Assembly (NCBI GenBank): GCA_964653655.1
Contig: CAZZHG010000002.1
Coordinates: 29,145-93,144 of the forward strand
Origin: CAZZHG01 sp964653655
Lineage (GTDB): Bacteria > Bdellovibrionota > FAC87 > UBA2466
DNA: 64,000 nucleotides
Direction: 5' to 3'
Shown here: positions 8,741 through 17,109 of the stretch, in pieces
Layout of the letters: each line of letters begins with the position of its first letter
Position numbering within the stretch: position 1 is the first letter of the stretch
The notes under the pieces: model-generated
The model's database searches: none
Told to the model about the DNA's origin: nothing
The model's input: the letters and a program-made list of their open reading frames with translations, nothing else
Translations under genes and position numbers: made by a program

Positions 8741-9160
8741 ATGGGAATGCGTGCCTCGGTTTTGCTTGTGGCTTTGTTCGTGAGTTTCGCGGCTAAGGCC
8801 GACGGGTTTCGGGGCGGAGACGCCCGGGACCTCTACTCGCTCCTCAAGCCTTTCACGACGACAAATGGCGACGGCAAATACCTCATCCGGCACGTTAGTT
8901 CCGTCCGCTGCACGGAACGCGACGACAAGCGCGTCGCCACCTGCACCTTCTACGACGCCAACGCCTTCGGCCGCGGGCCGCGCCTTCTCGTCACCGGGCG
9001 CGACGGTAAGCGGCTCATGCTGATTCTCGCGAAGAATTTCCCCTGGTCGGTCGCCAAAGCCGGCGGCTCCTTGAAGGTGGATGCGATCCGTTGTTACCTG
9101 GAAGGCCTCGGCCAGAACAACTCTCTCGACCACCGCTTCTACTCCTGCGTCTCGCCCTGA
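8741..9160 (+). CDS. Small secreted protein, unknown function
   Basis: 139 aa from the ATG at 8741, which has GGGAG 5 nt upstream; a longer reading frame from 8675 lacks a ribosome site. A clear signal peptide ends near FAAKA-DG. The mature part is about 120 residues with four cysteines (SVRC, ATCTF, AIRCY, FYSC), compatible with two disulphides in the periplasm. I do not recognise a family. It is followed 40 bp later by the kynurenine pathway genes but nothing links it to them. Confidence 0.7.
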   Translation: MGMRASVLLVALFVSFAAKADGFRGGDARDLYSLLKPFTTTNGDGKYLIRHVSSVRCTERDDKRVATCTFYDANAFGRGPRLLVTGRDGKRLMLILAKNFPWSVAKAGGSLKVDAIRCYLEGLGQNNSLDHRFYSCVSP

Positions 9161-9200
9161 CGGTTTCGACCGGACGGGGGGACTGTGCTAAATAGGTAGC

Positions 9201-10568
9201 GTGTCTAAACCCTCGGAAATTTTAGTGGTAGGCGGTGGCCTGGTGGGGTCGCTCCTCGCCGTGTACCTGCGCCGCCGGGGTATGGAGGTCGAAGTCCGCG
9301 AAAGGCGGCCCGACCCCAGAAAAGCGCTCGCCGACGAAGGCCGCAGCATAAACCTCGTGGTCACTTCCCGCGGCATCGCGGGGCTCAAACGCGTCGGCCT
9401 CTGGGAGCCCGTGAAAAATCTCAGTGTCGCTGTCCGCGGCCGGCGCATGCACGCCGTCGACGGCACCCAGGTTTTTCAACCCTACGGGCGCGACGAGTCC
9501 GAAGTGAATTATTCCGTCTCCCGGGGAGAGCTGAACAAGTTCCTCGTCGACACGGCGGAAAAGGAAGGGGCCCGTTTTCTCTTTTCCCAGCGGCTCGCCG
9601 GAAGGCGGGACGGGCTTTGGCGGTTCGAAACGCCGTCGGGCGACGATTTTTCGAGCGCGACGGTGGTGGTCGGCACCGACGGCGCCAACTCCCAGCTTCG
9701 TCAGGAGCTGGTAAAGAGCGGGGTTTGCGACGCGGTCACCGACAACTTGGACTACGGCTACAAGGAGTTCGTCATTGCGGCGGCTACCGGCGGCGGGTAC
9801 CGCCTGGAGTCCTCTTCGCTTCATATCTGGCCGCGCGGCCACTTCATGATGATGGCGCTTCCCAACCGGGACGGGAGTTTTACGGTCACGCTCTATCTTC
9901 CCTACAAAGGCCGGGAAAGCTTCGAGACGCTTGCGCCGAAAGGGGCCGCGACCGAATTTTTCCGGACCCATTTCCCCGACGCGCTTGACCTCATGGAAGA
10001 TCTCGAGGGGACCAATCAAAAAAATCCGGTGGGGGGCCTCGCGACGGTCCGCTGCGACCGCTGGCACCGGGGCGGGGATACGCTGCTTCTCGGCGATGCG
10101 GCCCACGGCATCGTTCCTTTCTTCGGTCAGGGAATGAACAGCGGCTTCGAGGATCTGATCGTTTTCGATGAGCTCGTCGAGCGCTGGGGCTCCGACTGGG
10201 GTGCCGTTTTCCCGGAAGTCTTTCAGTCGCGCAAGCCCAACACGGATGCCATCGCGGACATGGCGCTGCAAAACTTCGTCGAGATGCGCGACAAGGTCGG
10301 CGACGCGGAGTTTCTGCTGCGTAAAGGAGTGGACTCCGCTCTCGAAAAGAAGTTTCCGGCGAAGTACCGCACCCGCTATGCGCTAGTCGCGTACACGCTC
10401 GTTCCCTATGCCGTGGCGCTCGAGGCGGGTACCATTCAGGAGAAGATTCTGTCGGAGCTGTGCAAGGGGCTCAAATCCCCGGATGGCTTGGATTTCGTAA
10501 AGGCCGAAGCTCTCATCGACGGCCAGCTCGTGCCGTTCTGGAAAGAGCGCGGCGTAAGTTTCACTTAG
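9201..10568 (+). CDS. kmo: Kynurenine 3-monooxygenase
   Basis: 455 aa FAD-dependent aromatic hydroxylase. The FAD fold starts with VVGGGLVGSLLAVYLRRRG (GxGxxG near residues 11-16), continues with the VVGTDGANSQLRQ DG-motif, and the second FAD motif LLLGDAAHGIVPFFGQGMNSGFED is textbook for KMO. It converts L-kynurenine to 3-hydroxykynurenine with NADPH and O2. Start is GTG at 9201 after AGGTAG. Tryptophan 2,3-dioxygenase follows 10 bp downstream. Together they cover two steps of tryptophan breakdown; kynurenine formamidase and kynureninase are not in the window. Confidence 0.92.
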   Translation: MSKPSEILVVGGGLVGSLLAVYLRRRGMEVEVRERRPDPRKALADEGRSINLVVTSRGIAGLKRVGLWEPVKNLSVAVRGRRMHAVDGTQVFQPYGRDESEVNYSVSRGELNKFLVDTAEKEGARFLFSQRLAGRRDGLWRFETPSGDDFSSATVVVGTDGANSQLRQELVKSGVCDAVTDNLDYGYKEFVIAAATGGGYRLESSSLHIWPRGHFMMMALPNRDGSFTVTLYLPYKGRESFETLAPKGAATEFFRTHFPDALDLMEDLEGTNQKNPVGGLATVRCDRWHRGGDTLLLGDAAHGIVPFFGQGMNSGFEDLIVFDELVERWGSDWGAVFPEVFQSRKPNTDAIADMALQNFVEMRDKVGDAEFLLRKGVDSALEKKFPAKYRTRYALVAYTLVPYAVALEAGTIQEKILSELCKGLKSPDGLDFVKAEALIDGQLVPFWKERGVSFT

Positions 10569-10577
10569 GAGACTCCA

Positions 10578-11663
10578 GTGGCGAAAAGACCTCTCTATTA
10601 CGGCGACTACCTTCACCTGGACGCGCTGCTGGGCGCCCAAAAGCCGAAAAGCGCCGAAGGGGGCACCGCCGTCCACGACGAGATGCTCTTCATCATCACC
10701 CACCAGGTTTACGAGCTCTGGTTCCGCCAGATCTTGCACGAGCTCGACTCGTGCCGGGCGATTCTCGCCGAGAAAGAACTTTCCGACGCGCGCATTTCGC
10801 TGCTCGTGTCGCGCCTTCACCGAGTCACCGAGATACAGCGCGTGCTGGTCGATCAAATCAACATTCTGGAAACCATGTCGCCCATGGATTTTCTGGAGTT
10901 CAGGGACATTCTAGCGCCGGCCTCCGGCTTTCAGAGCTTTCAGTTCCGTCTGGTCGAAAACAAGCTCGGCCTCAAGGGGCGAAACGAGTACGTGGCGGGC
11001 GGCTATCACACGCGGCTCAGCGAGCCCCATCAGAAGGCGGTCGTTCTCTCGGAGAAGGAGCCTTCGCTCTTCGAACTCATCGATCGATGGCTGCAGCGCA
11101 CGCCTTTCCTGCGGTCCGACGAGTTCCAGTTCTGGGACATGTATCGGGAGGCGGTGGAGAAGGTGCTCGCCCGCGATGAAGCTCACATCAAGGCGGATTC
11201 CGAGCTCACGGCGGCGGAACGCGAATCGCAACTGAAGAAGGTCGCCGGAACACGGTTGAACTTTCAGGCGGTCTTCGACCGCAAGAAACACGACGAGCTG
11301 GTGACCAAGGGCGAGCGGCGGCTTCACCTGGAGAGCATTCAGGCGGCGCTTCTCATCACGCTGTATCGGGAACAGCCGGTGTTTCAGGTGCCGTACCGGC
11401 TTCTTTCCCTGCTCGTGGATATAGACGAGGGCTTCACGCAATGGCGGTACCGCCACTCGCTTCTCGTGTTCCGCATGATCGGGACCAAGGTCGGAACGGG
11501 CGGGTCCTCGGGCTTCGATTACCTGCGCCAGACGGCGGAGCGCCACCGGATCTTCTCCGATTTGGCGAACTTGTCGTCCTTTCTGATCCCCCGCTCGGCC
11601 CTGCCGGAGTTGCCGGATCGGTTCAAGAAATTGCTCGGTTTCTCCTATACCGCCCCTAATTGA
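10578..11663 (+). CDS. kynA: Tryptophan 2,3-dioxygenase
   Basis: 361 aa haem dioxygenase of the TDO family. Diagnostic segments include YGDYLHLDALLGAQ, HDEMLFIITHQVYELWFRQILHE (the distal haem-pocket region), PMDFLEFRDILAPASGFQSFQFR and, late, QWRYRHSLLVFRMIGTKVGTGGSSGFDYLR containing the haem-ligand His. It opens the indole ring of L-tryptophan to N-formylkynurenine. GTG start at 10578 follows AGGAGAC. It shares an operon with kmo. The length is within the usual TDO range, and it shows none of the features of the shorter IDO enzymes. Confidence 0.94.
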   Translation: MAKRPLYYGDYLHLDALLGAQKPKSAEGGTAVHDEMLFIITHQVYELWFRQILHELDSCRAILAEKELSDARISLLVSRLHRVTEIQRVLVDQINILETMSPMDFLEFRDILAPASGFQSFQFRLVENKLGLKGRNEYVAGGYHTRLSEPHQKAVVLSEKEPSLFELIDRWLQRTPFLRSDEFQFWDMYREAVEKVLARDEAHIKADSELTAAERESQLKKVAGTRLNFQAVFDRKKHDELVTKGERRLHLESIQAALLITLYREQPVFQVPYRLLSLLVDIDEGFTQWRYRHSLLVFRMIGTKVGTGGSSGFDYLRQTAERHRIFSDLANLSSFLIPRSALPELPDRFKKLLGFSYTAPN

Positions 11664-11762
11664 GTCTTGCGCGGATAGAAATTTATTTAGAGTTATTGGT
11701 TCTTTTACCGCATCCCTGCGCACGCCTTCCATGATCTGGAAAACGACATCAGGGGGGCGGCT

Positions 11763-12755
11763 ATGTCTATCCAACGGTGGAAACGGTGGTGGAACTCGCT
11801 CGAGGGAACCAGGAAATGGCTCCCGCTGCAAATTCTTCTCTCGTACTGGGTCGTTCTCTACCTGCTGAAGGGGCTAGGTTCCCCCGGAAGCTTCCTCGCC
11901 GCGTTTCCGGTGATTCTCTACTACCTCGGGCCGGCGGCCGCGGGTCTGTTCCGATTCAGCCTCCCGTTCTTTCTCGCGTGCGTACTTTACGACGGGCAAC
12001 GGTTCGTTACGGATCTCTGGCGCGGAGAGATTCACGTCAGTGAAATCTATTTGCTCGAGAAACAGCTCTTCGGACTTGGCACGGGCGTGAGCCGCCTTAC
12101 CTTGAACGAATGGTGGCAGACGCGCACGCACCCGGTTCTCGATTTCTTCACGGGGTTTTCTTACATCGCTTACCTGCCGATCTTTCTGCTCTGCACCGGC
12201 TACTTCTTTTTCGTGCTTCCCCGTCGGCAGCAGAGCGCGCGCGCCAGATTCTACGTTCACGCGCAGGCTCCCCAGATGATGTGGGCGTTCCTCGCCGCGA
12301 ACGTGCTCGCTCTGTTCACTTACTTTCTCTATCCGGCCTCGCCGCCCTGGTACGTGGAGGCCCACGGCTTGGGACCGGTGGATCTTTCCGTCGGCGCGAA
12401 TGCGGCCGGCTGCGCGCGGTTCGACGACCTGCTCGGCATCTCGCTTTTCAAGAGCTGGTACGGGAACTCCCCTAATGCTCACGGAGCGCTTCCTTCCATG
12501 CACGTGGCTTACCCGTTCATCGCGATGCTCTATGCGTGGAAGTTCGGATCGCTTCGGTTGGTGACGACGTCGGTGTACGCGCTCGTTGCTTTTGCCGCCG
12601 TGTACCTCAACCATCACTACCTGATCGACGTACTGTTAGGATCCGGTTACGCGGCTCTATCCGTGCTCACGGTGGACACGTTGTGGAGCCTGAGCCTTCG
12701 GACGAGAGAAATCGTGTTCGTCGACCGGATGAGAGTCCGGTTGAAGACTGCCTAA
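11763..12755 (+). CDS. PAP2-superfamily membrane enzyme, Aur1/inositolphosphotransferase type
   Basis: 330 aa with about six to seven membrane segments. The PAP2 catalytic motifs are present in the Aur1-like form: PASPPWY (191-197), GALPSMHVAYP (241-251, with the catalytic His of the PSxH motif) and LNHHYLIDVLLG (282-293, with the His/Asp pair). This subfamily includes fungal inositol-phosphorylceramide synthase and bacterial phosphotransferases or phosphatases acting on membrane lipids; the substrate here is unknown. ATG at 11763 follows GGGGGGCGG. The next gene starts 3 bp after the stop, so the two are co-transcribed. Confidence 0.8.
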   Translation: MSIQRWKRWWNSLEGTRKWLPLQILLSYWVVLYLLKGLGSPGSFLAAFPVILYYLGPAAAGLFRFSLPFFLACVLYDGQRFVTDLWRGEIHVSEIYLLEKQLFGLGTGVSRLTLNEWWQTRTHPVLDFFTGFSYIAYLPIFLLCTGYFFFVLPRRQQSARARFYVHAQAPQMMWAFLAANVLALFTYFLYPASPPWYVEAHGLGPVDLSVGANAAGCARFDDLLGISLFKSWYGNSPNAHGALPSMHVAYPFIAMLYAWKFGSLRLVTTSVYALVAFAAVYLNHHYLIDVLLGSGYAALSVLTVDTLWSLSLRTREIVFVDRMRVRLKTA

Positions 12756-12758
12756 TCT

Positions 12759-13343
12759 ATGTGGCTACTCGCCTTCGCATCGGCTCTTTGTTTCGATTTC
12801 AGCCGTGCGGATTGGAAGCCGCTCGCGGAGCCCCTCGCTTCGACGGGCAGCGGCCCGGTGTCGGCCCGGGGAACCAGCAAGGAGCCGAACTTCGAGTGGG
12901 GCGCGGCCCGTGGGCTTTCCCCGAAGGCCCCTTCGGAAATTCTCGATTGGCTTCTCGATCACCGGAATTGGAAAGATCCGAAAAAGACCGAAATGGTCGT
13001 TCAGGAGGAGGCGAGGGAAGGGCTCGCGGCCTTTCACCGCGTCTCTTCCGAAGTGCGGGTCTTCGCGTTCATTACCGTGAGCTGGACGGAGGAGTGGGCG
13101 TATAGAGTTATGGCTGGGACCCGGGCCTCTCCCCGCCAATTTCAAGTCGCCTATCAGAAGACGGATGGAACCGGCCATATCCGTTCGCTCTGCGGATTTA
13201 TCGACGGCAAGGACGTGGCCGGCTCCGGCACCGATCTGTCTTTCTACGAGCAGTCCGACGCTTCTCACTACTCCGCCGAGGATATCGAAAAGATGCACCT
13301 CGATAATCTCGCCAAGCTCGGCGTGAAAATACCTCGCCCCTGA
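12759..13343 (+). CDS. Secreted protein, possibly START/SRPBCC-like
   Basis: 194 aa. The N-terminus MWLLAFASALCFDFSRA looks like a short signal peptide. The mature part alternates strands and helices (EILDWLLDHRNW, VRVFAFITVSWTEEWAYRV, a C-terminal amphipathic helix SAEDIEKMHLDNLAKLG), an arrangement resembling START/SRPBCC lipid-binding domains; this is a fold-level guess without a diagnostic motif. No separate ribosome site is evident and it starts 3 bp after the PAP2-like gene, so it probably depends on that gene for translation and may act on the same lipid. Confidence 0.6.
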   Translation: MWLLAFASALCFDFSRADWKPLAEPLASTGSGPVSARGTSKEPNFEWGAARGLSPKAPSEILDWLLDHRNWKDPKKTEMVVQEEAREGLAAFHRVSSEVRVFAFITVSWTEEWAYRVMAGTRASPRQFQVAYQKTDGTGHIRSLCGFIDGKDVAGSGTDLSFYEQSDASHYSAEDIEKMHLDNLAKLGVKIPRP

Positions 13344-13513
13344 TCCACGGATGGAATGATTTGATCCGCAATCGGTGGAAACCCGCCTGGCGTTTTGCGA
13401 ACCTGATATCAGAAACGAAGATCCCGTTAAGAAACGGTTAGGGACTTACGCGGCGTTTTACTCAACCTTTGTTTGATCGCAGGGCATCCTCCGAGAGTTA
13501 ATTAACTAGAAAG

Positions 13514-14524
13514 ATGACTATCGCATCACCAACTTCGGGATCCATTCTTTTCATATGCGGATCTTTGAACCAGACGATGATGATGCATAAGGTCTCGCGC
13601 TTTCTCGTCGACTACGATTGCCAGTTCACTCACTTCTACACGACGGGCTTCTACCGTTTCATGGAAAAACTGGGGCTTCTCGACTTCACTATTCTCGGGG
13701 AGAGGCAGAAAAGATTCGCCGATGCGTATCTGCGGGAGCACAACCTGCCTCTGGATCCCGGCGGCGAGTCGAGGCGGTACGATCTCGTCGTTACGGGGAC
13801 GGACATCATCGTCCAGGACAATATCCGCTCGCCGCTTCTCTTGATCCAGGAAGGGATGACCGACCCGGAGGACGTGTGGTTTCACGTGGTCCGGTTCGGG
13901 GCGAAGCTCGGTGTGCCGAGGTGGATTGCGAAGACCTCCACGACGGGCTTGTCCCACGCTTACGATCGTTTCTGCGTCGCCTCACCGGGGTATCGGGATC
14001 ACTTCATTCGTAAGGGTGTCGACGCCAAGAAGATCGTCATCACCGGCATTCCGAACTGGGACGATGCGAAATCCTATTTGAACAACTCGTTTGAGCATCG
14101 GGACTACGTTTTGGTGGCGACGAGCGATATCCGGGAGAATTTCGGATTCGACAACCGGAGGAAGCTCCTCGAAAGGACCCGGGATATCGCCCGTGGCCGC
14201 CAGATCATCGTGAAGCTTCACCCCAATGAGGATGCCGGGAAACGCGGGGAGGAAGTGAAGAGGGTACTTCCCGAGGCCCTCGTCTACTCCGTCGGCAACT
14301 CTCACGAGATGGTGGCGAACTGCAGTTGCCTTGTAACTCAATATTCGACTCTCGTTTACACCGGCATCGCCCTGGGAAAGGAAGTTCATTCCTATTTCGA
14401 CGTGGAAGAGCTTCGGCGGCTTTCACCCATTCAGAACGAGGGACGTTCCGCCGAGAATATCGCCACGGAATGCCGACGCCTGCTTGCCCGCGCTCCGGCC
14501 GAAGCCGTGAAGGAGCTCGCATGA
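13514..14524 (+). CDS. GT-B-fold protein of surface-polysaccharide operon
   Basis: 336 aa soluble protein. The C-terminal half carries VKLHPNED and a later SCLVTQYSTLVYTGIALGK segment, both common in GT-B proteins related to UDP-GlcNAc 2-epimerases and CDP-glycerol glycerophosphotransferases, where the His-Pro and the Ser/Thr loop contact the nucleotide. The N-terminal half (FICGSLNQTMMMHKVS) resembles the acceptor lobe. The exact sugar is unknown. ATG at 13514 follows AGAAAG. It is the first gene of an eight-gene run and its stop overlaps the next start (ATGA), so a role in building or transferring the sugar made by the rest of the operon is likely. Confidence 0.65.
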   Translation: MTIASPTSGSILFICGSLNQTMMMHKVSRFLVDYDCQFTHFYTTGFYRFMEKLGLLDFTILGERQKRFADAYLREHNLPLDPGGESRRYDLVVTGTDIIVQDNIRSPLLLIQEGMTDPEDVWFHVVRFGAKLGVPRWIAKTSTTGLSHAYDRFCVASPGYRDHFIRKGVDAKKIVITGIPNWDDAKSYLNNSFEHRDYVLVATSDIRENFGFDNRRKLLERTRDIARGRQIIVKLHPNEDAGKRGEEVKRVLPEALVYSVGNSHEMVANCSCLVTQYSTLVYTGIALGKEVHSYFDVEELRRLSPIQNEGRSAENIATECRRLLARAPAEAVKELA

Positions 14525-15315
14525 AAGCGCCGGTCACGCTCGTCGGCATTCAGGCGAGAATGGGGTCGTCGAGACTGCCCGGCAAGGTGCTCCTCCCCCT
14601 GAGCGGCGTTCCCGTGCTGCTTCAAATGGTGCGAAGGGTCCGCCTTGCGAAGCATGCGGCCCTTTGTGCGGTATTGACGACCACGCGCCAAGACGACGAC
14701 AGCATCGTGGCCCTCTGCGAGTCCGAAGGCATCCCGTGCTTTCGGGGGCACCCGACCGATTGCCTGGACCGGCACTACGAGGCGGCGAAAGCGTTCGGTG
14801 CCGACCTGATCGTCAAGATCCCTTCCGATTGCCCGCTCATCGATCCGAAAGTGATCGATTTGGTGATCGGCACATTTCTGGCGAACCCCGGAAAATGGGA
14901 TTACCTGAGCAACCTTCACCCGCCGACTCACCCGGACGGCAACGACGTGGAGGTCATGACCGTCGAAGCCCTGGGCGCCGCTTGGCGCGAGTCGCGGGAC
15001 CTGGTGGAGCGTGAGCACACGACTCCCTTTCTGTGGCGCAACCCGAAAAGGTTTCGTATCGGCAACGTCGTCTGGGACCGCGGGATCGACCTCTCCTCGA
15101 CCTACCGTCTCACCCTCGACTATCCCGAGGATTTGGATCTCATCCGCCGAGTGCACGCTCACCTCAGCCCGCTGCGCGCATTCGGAGTGGACGAAATTGT
15201 GGAATTTCTAGCTTCCCATCCGGAAGTGAGCCGTCTGAACGAGCGGCGCGCTGGGGAGTTTTGGTACCACCGTCAAAAATTCGCGAATGGAGAATCCCGT
15301 GATCGAAGTAAGTAG
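14521..15315 (+). CDS. SpsF-like cytidylyltransferase
   Basis: 264 aa. The N-terminal motif IQARMGSSRLPGKVLLPL (10-27) is the nucleotide-binding signature of SpsF/NeuA-type CTP:sugar cytidylyltransferases, and VKIPSDCPLIDP further on is the conserved core motif. These enzymes activate keto-acid or aminosugars as CMP or CDP derivatives for surface glycans. ATG at 14521 overlaps the stop of the preceding gene; a longer in-frame extension to 14326 is an artefact lying inside that gene. Together with the NeuB-family synthase downstream it suggests a CMP-activated ulosonic-type sugar. Confidence 0.85.
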   Translation: MKAPVTLVGIQARMGSSRLPGKVLLPLSGVPVLLQMVRRVRLAKHAALCAVLTTTRQDDDSIVALCESEGIPCFRGHPTDCLDRHYEAAKAFGADLIVKIPSDCPLIDPKVIDLVIGTFLANPGKWDYLSNLHPPTHPDGNDVEVMTVEALGAAWRESRDLVEREHTTPFLWRNPKRFRIGNVVWDRGIDLSSTYRLTLDYPEDLDLIRRVHAHLSPLRAFGVDEIVEFLASHPEVSRLNERRAGEFWYHRQKFANGESRDRSK

Positions 15316-16180
15316 AGAATCGGATCGATCGGCCGGCGCGGCAAGGTCGCGCTGGGAGCACTTGGAAGCCCGCGCTCAGCGCGTTAGGCAGCACATTCTC
15401 AGGATGGCAGGGAGGGGCGGCTGCTTCGTGGGGGCATCGCTCTCCGCGGTCGAACAGGTCGTTTATCTGTACGGGGAGTGGCTGCAGGGAGGGCCCGAGG
15501 ATCCGAACCGCGACCGTTTCTTCCTCTCGAAGGGGCATGACGTGCCGGCTCTCTACGGGACGCTGGTGGAAATGGGGGAGCTCGACGAGAGCCGTCTCGA
15601 GGCGCATCTCAAAACGTCTGATTCCATCTACTGGCACCCGAATCGAAAAATTCCGCGGGTCGAGTTTCATTCCGGATCTCTCGGGCACCTGCTGTCGGTG
15701 GCCGTGGGAACCGCCATGCACGCGAAAATGGCGGGCCTCGGCTACCGCACGGTCGTTCTGCTCGGAGACGGAGAACTGAACGAGGGTTCCAACTGGGAGG
15801 CGCTACTCGTGGCCTCCGCGTACAAGCTGGACAATCTCATCCTACTCATCGATCGAAATCAGTTTCAGGCGAACTTTGCGACGGAGGAGTTGATCCCGCT
15901 CGAACCGCTGGCCGACAAACTGAGGGCGTTCGGCGCCTCGGTCGAGTCCATCGATGGGCATTCGTTTTCCGCGCTCCACGGGGCGATGCGACCCGGCGAC
16001 GATGGACGACCGCTCGCGGTCATCGCTCGAACGGTGCGGGGCAAAGGAGTACCGAGCCTCGAAGGGCGCAGCGATCGGTGGTTTTGCAAGTTCAGCCAGA
16101 AAGAGGTTGAGAGCCTCATCGGTGAGTTGAAGGGTGGCGAGCGCGGACTAACGAATGTGAAAGGTGAGGTGGTTCGGTGA
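15287..16180 (+). CDS. Transketolase-like protein, N-terminal (TPP-binding) subunit
   Basis: 297 aa, equivalent to the first half of transketolase. SKGH (81-84) and the thiamine-diphosphate/Mg motif GDGELNEGS (160-168) followed by LDNLILLIDRNQFQ are intact. With the C-terminal subunit encoded next, it should form a two-subunit transketolase-like enzyme. Split versions are common in secondary metabolism and surface-sugar clusters, where they move two-carbon units onto unusual acceptors. The start overlaps the cytidylyltransferase end by 29 bp; an in-frame GTG at 15299 is an alternative. Confidence 0.88.
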   Translation: MENPVIEVSRESDRSAGAARSRWEHLEARAQRVRQHILRMAGRGGCFVGASLSAVEQVVYLYGEWLQGGPEDPNRDRFFLSKGHDVPALYGTLVEMGELDESRLEAHLKTSDSIYWHPNRKIPRVEFHSGSLGHLLSVAVGTAMHAKMAGLGYRTVVLLGDGELNEGSNWEALLVASAYKLDNLILLIDRNQFQANFATEELIPLEPLADKLRAFGASVESIDGHSFSALHGAMRPGDDGRPLAVIARTVRGKGVPSLEGRSDRWFCKFSQKEVESLIGELKGGERGLTNVKGEVVR

Positions 16181-17109
16181 CCCCTTACGAGATCACGTTG
16201 AAGCGCCTAATGGCGCAGGACGAGCGCATCGTGGCTCTGACGGCGGAAAACCGGGCCCCACTACGCTCTTTCACCCACGGTTTGGGTAATCGGTTCATCG
16301 ATACCGGAATCACGGAGCAGACGATGATCGGAGCCGCGGCGGGACTCGCCCTCCAAGGCAGGCGGCCCGTGGCCCACGCTCTCGCGGCGTTTCTGACGAT
16401 GCGGGCCTTCGAGTTCATCCGGACGGACGTCGGGCTTGGAGAGCTTCCCGTGGTACTCGTGGGGTTCATTGCGGGCCTTCTTTCCGACGGGAACGGGCCC
16501 ACTCACCAAGCTTTGGAAGACGTGGCGCTGATGCGCTCGATTCCGGGCATGCAGATTTTTTGTCCGGCGGACCGGGACGAGCTGGCCATGGGCCTCGAGC
16601 TCGCCCTTAAGACGGAACGGCCGACCTATATACGCTGGATGGATCGCCCCGCGGTGTTTCCGGTCTCGCCGTTTCACTGGGGAAAGGCGGACCTGCTACT
16701 CGAAGGGCACGAGGTTTGCCTGCTGACTTACGGAACGCTTGCGACCGAGGCCTGGCTCGCGGCGAAAATCCTCGAGGAGCGCGGCGTTTCGGTTCGGTTT
16801 CTCAATCTTCGCACGATCGTTCCCTTCGACGAGGGGGAAGTACTGCGGGCCATCGAGTCTACGGACGTCGCCTTCACCATCGAGGATCACTTTGTTACGG
16901 GAGGGCTCTACACCCAAGTGGCGGAGATGCTCCTTCGCCGCCGGGTCATGGCCGACGTGGTGCCCATCGCTTTCAACGGCAAGTGGTTCAAGCCCGCGCT
17001 TTACGACGATGTGATCGCCTTCGAGGGCCTCACGCCAGAGGCGATCGCAAACCGGGTCCTCAAAAAACTCGATCCTAGGAGGAGAGATGTCCAAACTACC
17101 CACGATTGA
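16177..17109 (+). CDS. Transketolase-like protein, C-terminal subunit
   Basis: 310 aa, equivalent to the pyrimidine-binding and C-terminal domains of transketolase. Recognisable segments are FIDTGITEQTMIGAAAGLALQGRRPV (with the catalytic Glu that activates TPP), the GPTHQALEDVALMRSIPGM loop and the C-terminal FTIEDHFVTGGLYTQVAEM. GTG at 16177 overlaps the stop of the N-terminal subunit (GTGA), so the two are translationally coupled. The acceptor and donor sugars are unknown; a housekeeping role is less likely given the glycan-operon setting. Confidence 0.88.
   Translation: MTPYEITLKRLMAQDERIVALTAENRAPLRSFTHGLGNRFIDTGITEQTMIGAAAGLALQGRRPVAHALAAFLTMRAFEFIRTDVGLGELPVVLVGFIAGLLSDGNGPTHQALEDVALMRSIPGMQIFCPADRDELAMGLELALKTERPTYIRWMDRPAVFPVSPFHWGKADLLLEGHEVCLLTYGTLATEAWLAAKILEERGVSVRFLNLRTIVPFDEGEVLRAIESTDVAFTIEDHFVTGGLYTQVAEMLLRRRVMADVVPIAFNGKWFKPALYDDVIAFEGLTPEAIANRVLKKLDPRRRDVQTTHD

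Noticed and set aside
9222..10271. 349-codon minus-strand frame opposite kmo
   Set aside because: No motif or signal, and the plus strand carries complete FAD and substrate motifs of KMO.
13344..13513. 170-bp gap before the glycan operon, checked for sigma-54 promoter and terminator
   Set aside because: A TGGCG/TTTGC pair is present, but the GG-GC spacing is too short. A GTTAATTAAC palindrome at about 13498 is too short to assign. Nothing certain is seen.
14326..14520. N-terminal extension of the cytidylyltransferase frame
   Set aside because: It falls wholly inside the preceding GT-B gene; the nucleotide-binding motif starts right after ATG 14521, which overlaps that gene's stop.
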